Origin: Polaribacter sp. ALD11
GTDB lineage: Bacteria; Bacteroidota; Bacteroidia; Flavobacteriales; Flavobacteriaceae
Length of the DNA: 64,000 bases
Direction: 5' to 3'
NCBI RefSeq assembly: GCF_002831685.1
Contig: NZ_CP025119.1
Coordinates: 2,814,501-2,878,500 of the forward strand
A program made the position numbers and the translations under genes. Within the stretch, counting starts at the first letter, position 1. The number at the start of each line of letters is the position of its first letter. The notes under the pieces were generated by a model. The model had not been told where the DNA came from. It was given only the letters and a program-made list of their open reading frames with translations, and made no database searches. Positions 61,081-64,000 of this stretch are shown piece after piece.

Positions 61081-62283
61081 ATGAAATTCAATCCAGCAGA
61101 TAAAATTCAAGACTTACAATATTTTGGCGAATTCGGAGGCGTAAATCCGTCAATATCAGATTCATCAACCTATACCTTTATATCGGCAAAAACCATGTTC
61201 GATACTTTTGAAGGAAATGCAGACGGTTGTTATTTATATTCACGCCATTCTACGCCATCAAATTTGTACTTAGGCGAAGCTTTAGCAGCCATGGAAGGTA
61301 CAGAGACCGCAAATGTTTCAGCATCTGGAATGGGGGCAATTACTCCAGTTTTATTACAGTTAGTTAGTGCCGGTGAACATATTGTTTCTAGCAGAACAAT
61401 TTATGGAGGAACTTATGCTTTCTTAAAAAATTTTACACCAAGGCTAGGTATCGAAACAACCTTTGTAGACATTACAAAATTAGATATTATAGAAGCTGCA
61501 ATTACAGCAAAAACTAAAGTTTTGTATTGCGAATCTGTTAGTAATCCACTTTTAGAAGTGGCAGATATTGTTGGTTTATCCGCTTTAGCGAAAAAATATA
61601 ATCTAAAATTAGTGGTAGATAATACATTTTCTCCATTATCAATTTCACCAGCAAAATTAGGAGCAGATGTTGTAATTCATAGTTTAACAAAATTTATAAA
61701 TGGCTCTTCAGACACAGTTGGAGGTGTAGTTTGCGGAACACAAGAATTTATTAATGATTTACGTAATGTGAACAGTGGCGCAAGTATGTTATTGGGCGCT
61801 ACAATGGATTCTTTAAGAGCATCTTCTATCTTAAAAAACATGAGAACATTACATATTCGAATGAAACAACATAGTTTAAATGCAGCCTTTTTAGCAGAGA
61901 AGTTTGAGGCAGATGGCTTAAAAACAGTGTATCCTGGTTTAGTATCGCATCCTTCTCACAAGCTTTTTAAAACAATGATGAACGTAGAATATGGTTTTGG
62001 CGGAATGTTAACTGTAGATGTGGGTTCTATCGAAAAAGCGAATGCTTTAATGGAATTAATGCAACACAAAAACTTAGGATATTTAGCGGTAAGTTTAGGT
62101 TTTTATAAGACCTTATTCTCTGCACCAGGAAGTTCAACTTCCTCTGAAATACCAGAAGAAGAACAAAAAGAAATGGGGCTTTCAGACGGCTTAATCCGTT
62201 TTTCTATTGGTTTAGATAATGATATCGCAAGAACCTATGAGATGATGAAAGCATGTATGAAAGAAATTGGAGTTTTAGAATAG
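61081..62283 (+). CDS. Methionine gamma-lyase-like PLP enzyme (Cys/Met metabolism)
   Basis: I use ATG 61081 (400 residues), because an upstream in-frame TTG is a poor start. Cys/Met-metabolism PLP motifs are visible: YSRHSTPSN, the cofactor Asp180 in VVDNTF, and the Schiff-base Lys204 in HSLTKFINGSSD. The length and overall pattern fit methionine gamma-lyase or cystathionine gamma-lyase/synthase. The divergent Lrp regulator favours a degradative, amino-acid-induced role. MarC begins 8 bases downstream, so the two may be one transcript. Confidence 0.85.
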   Translation: MKFNPADKIQDLQYFGEFGGVNPSISDSSTYTFISAKTMFDTFEGNADGCYLYSRHSTPSNLYLGEALAAMEGTETANVSASGMGAITPVLLQLVSAGEHIVSSRTIYGGTYAFLKNFTPRLGIETTFVDITKLDIIEAAITAKTKVLYCESVSNPLLEVADIVGLSALAKKYNLKLVVDNTFSPLSISPAKLGADVVIHSLTKFINGSSDTVGGVVCGTQEFINDLRNVNSGASMLLGATMDSLRASSILKNMRTLHIRMKQHSLNAAFLAEKFEADGLKTVYPGLVSHPSHKLFKTMMNVEYGFGGMLTVDVGSIEKANALMELMQHKNLGYLAVSLGFYKTLFSAPGSSTSSEIPEEEQKEMGLSDGLIRFSIGLDNDIARTYEMMKACMKEIGVLE

Positions 62284-62291
62284 TGGTAGCA

Positions 62292-62924
62292 ATGAACGAA
62301 GTAATCGCATTCGGAATTTTATCATTTACGTCTTTTTTTACGTTGATAAATCCATTTGGTACCATGCCTATTTTTATGACAATGACGGCAGATTTAGATA
62401 AAAGTCATAGAACAAAAACGGCTCAAAAAGCTTCTATTGTAAGTTTTATAACCATTATAATTTTCGCCTTTTCTGGTCAGGTTTTATTTAATTTTTTTGG
62501 CATTTCTGTAAACAGTTTTAGAGTTGTTGGTGGTGTAATTTTCTTTTTAATGGGCATGGATATGCTACAAGCAAGACTAGGAAAAGTAAAGTTAAAAGAA
62601 TCTGAAATTAAAACCTACGTAGATGATATTTCTGTAACACCACTAGCAATTCCTATGATTTGTGGTCCTGGTGCATTAACAAATGCCATTGTTATGATGG
62701 AAGATGCAGATTCATTAGAGAAAAAAGGAATCTTAATTTTTGCCGCTTTTGCAGTTATTTTATGCACCTATTTAATACTTTATAGTTCTACAAAAATTAT
62801 AAAAATATTAGGACAAACAGGTATAAATGTAATGATGCGTTTAATGGGCCTAATTGTAATGGTTATTGCTGTAGAATTCTTTTTTAGCGGTTTAAAACCA
62901 ATAGTTTTAGATATGTTTAAATAG
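62292..62924 (+). CDS. MarC-family membrane protein
   Basis: I use ATG 62292 (210 residues), because the frame extends upstream into the previous gene but this ATG follows its stop closely. Six hydrophobic helices and the family segments LINPFGTMPIF and LAIPMICGPGALTNAI identify MarC (UPF0056). Its role is unsettled, perhaps the export of small molecules. It follows the lyase-like gene by 8 bases. Repeat copy D lies 49 bases after it. Confidence 0.92.
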   Translation: MNEVIAFGILSFTSFFTLINPFGTMPIFMTMTADLDKSHRTKTAQKASIVSFITIIIFAFSGQVLFNFFGISVNSFRVVGGVIFFLMGMDMLQARLGKVKLKESEIKTYVDDISVTPLAIPMICGPGALTNAIVMMEDADSLEKKGILIFAAFAVILCTYLILYSSTKIIKILGQTGINVMMRLMGLIVMVIAVEFFFSGLKPIVLDMFK

Positions 62925-62973
62925 CATTTAAATGTCTCGGAAATTAAAGATATTAATGGCTGTTTTATTTTAG

Positions 62974-63064
62974 CGTTACCACAAGGGTCAGGCTTTCGTT
63001 ACTCGCTTTTTTATTTTTAAACAAAAATAAAAAGAGCTCAAACAGACCACTCAATCCTTAACGC
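62974..63064 (+). repeat. Structured GCGTTA...TAACGC repeat, copy D
   Basis: It begins GCGTTACCAC and ends CTTAACGC. The first hairpin is reduced (ACC/GGT). The second, CTTTTTTATTTTT with AAAAATAAAAAG, is extended relative to copy A and still pairs. The block GAGCTCAAACA matches copies A and C. Confidence 0.8.
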
Positions 63065-63115
63065 ATATTGCAATTTAGAAAAGGTAGTTATTTAAAATAT
63101 TCAAAAGAAGTTATC

Positions 63116-63152
63116 AGACCTCACAGGTTTCAAAAACCTGTGAGGTTTTTTT
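63116..63152. repeat. CCTCACAGG-family hairpin, copy 4, with T-tract
   Basis: AGACCTCACAGGTTT (63116-63130) pairs with AAACCTGTGAGGT (63134-63146), then T. It lies 51 bases after structured repeat copy D, and it could terminate the lyase-marC transcript. Confidence 0.8.
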
Positions 63153-63198
63153 ACATATCAAAATTTATAAAGTAGAAAAATACCTTTTCAGCATGAAA

Positions 63199-64000
63199 TT
63201 AAATACCTTTCAAGCGCTCTAAAAATAACTCAAAACCTTCCTTACTTGGTGGGTTTCCATTAAAAGATAAAATATCCCATTCATTATCTTCAAAGAAAAC
63301 AGTAAAATTAAAAACAAAAGTATTTATATCATCAGGATTTAACATTGGGTATCGTAAGTCTGTGTATTTATAAGTGCCTATTTTATCCTTTTTAGAAATT
63401 CTATAATAATTATTACTAAACCAAGCCAGTGTTTTTAAATTCACATCATTCATATCATAGATTTTTATCTATGCTAATAACCTTTTTGGTAGTAGCACTT
63501 TCATCCAATAAAGAATAAAAAGTAAGATGGTGTTTTTCTTTTGTTTCTGAAACGGCATACCATAAAACAGTATTTAGAGTACTTGGTTGAGCAGAAAAAC
63601 GATCGATAGCAATGCCTGCTTTTTTAAAAGGTTTCTCAAAAATGGAATCCATATAAATTTTATTTCCAAGTGTAAAAAGTATGTAAAAAGAACTAATGTA
63701 AATTTCTGCTTTTGTCCATTTTAATCTCTTAGAGTTTGTTCTTATAAAAAATAAAATAACAATCATACAGGTTAAAAAAGGTAAGGTGTACAAAGGGTCT
63801 ACCACAGAAATAGTATTAAAAGCAACTCTATAGTTCGAAAAAGGGGCAAATAACTGTGTGCTATAAGGCGTAAAACAATCTAAAAGCGGATGTGTGAAAA
63901 TTGCCCAGAAAAAAGAGTAATCTAGTCTCTTAAATTTTTAGCATTTGCTCTTTTTCCTGAATTGTATATTTGGTAAGTAATCCATCCAAAGAGAAAAGCT
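63199..64000 (-). pseudogene. Membrane-bound metal-dependent hydrolase, two frameshifts, partial at right edge
   Basis: Pieces of one protein lie in three frames on the minus strand. From the right edge comes a transmembrane segment and NSGKRANAK. In another frame follow SFFWAIFTHPLLDCFTP, STQLFAPFSNYRVAF and VDPLYTLPFL. In a third come LKTLAWFSNNYY and the C-terminal GNPPSKEGFELFLERLKGI. This order matches the membrane-associated metal-dependent hydrolases (YbcI-like, formerly DUF457) that I recall from flavobacteria, about 330 residues. The two breaks fall at homopolymers (A5 at 63935-63939 and A5 at 63462-63466). Adding one A at the first and removing one at the second restores a single frame. 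Either the gene is decaying or the assembly carries homopolymer errors. Confidence 0.75.

Overview
This window is a chromosomal segment from a low-GC member of the Bacteroidota, almost certainly a marine-type Flavobacteriaceae (Polaribacter- or Tenacibaculum-like; the genus is a guess). Lineage markers are the gliding genes gldB and gldC, a secreted protein with a type IX secretion sorting tail, the HPPK-deoxynucleoside kinase fusion, DUF2480 and DUF3078 proteins, many promoters of the Bacteroidota form TAnnTTTG, and very few Shine-Dalgarno sites. It is core housekeeping DNA. I see no rRNA or tRNA genes, no CRISPR array, no prophage and no insertion sequence with a transposase.

Layout. 1-2700: a peptidoglycan-peptide operon on the minus strand (amidase, BioF-like enzyme, L-Ala-D/L-Glu epimerase). 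2765-8770: an AhpD-like protein, an HTH protein, an M28 peptidase, an Fe-S-type uracil-DNA glycosylase, a disulfide oxidoreductase and HopJ. 8770-10800: a repeat-rich stretch with two tiny membrane ORFs, then rsmI and a cupin. 10900-20600: aspS, a DUF6503-like lipoprotein-sorting relative, a CLC channel, a glycerophosphodiesterase, an EEP nuclease, hflX and a CNNM transporter. 20600-26900: two DUF3078 outer-membrane proteins, DUF2480, a MIP18/SufT-like protein, sufE, a PfkB kinase and purF. 26970-37460: the T9SS cargo, superoxide dismutase, fbp, a GNAT protein, aspartate kinase, an OlsF-type acyltransferase and a small membrane protein. 37600-43600: tig, clpP, clpX, dnaG. 43600-51400: nadE, gldBC, an OmpA-family protein, folK-dNK, pnp, rpsO. 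51600-55800: the aromatic amino acid operon. 56100-59800: rsgA, dtd, tatD, tcdA, YceI. 59800-64000: CPBP protease, Lrp regulator, methionine gamma-lyase-like enzyme, marC and a frameshifted membrane hydrolase.

The best find is upstream of the aromatic operon (pheA, aminotransferase, tyrA, DAHP synthase-chorismate mutase). A consensus promoter is followed by a 26-codon leader ORF (51700-51780) with four alternating Phe-Tyr codon pairs, then an antiterminator arm and an overlapping intrinsic terminator just before pheA. This is the full architecture of a ribosome-mediated attenuator sensing both Phe and Tyr. The PheA ACT domain has lost the usual ESRP motif, so control may rest more on attenuation than on the usual Phe inhibition.

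The second find is a family of structured repeats. Four roughly 85-98 bp elements share ends of the type GCGTTA / TAACGC and contain hairpins whose sequences differ between copies while pairing is kept. A second family of CCTCACAGG hairpins follows two of them closely. One copy of this second family doubles as the aspS terminator and carries another hairpin nested in its loop. Other notable points are a DnaG primase lacking all four zinc ligands, a pyridine nucleotide-disulfide oxidoreductase lacking the C-terminal catalytic His, and a candidate small RNA upstream of hflX.
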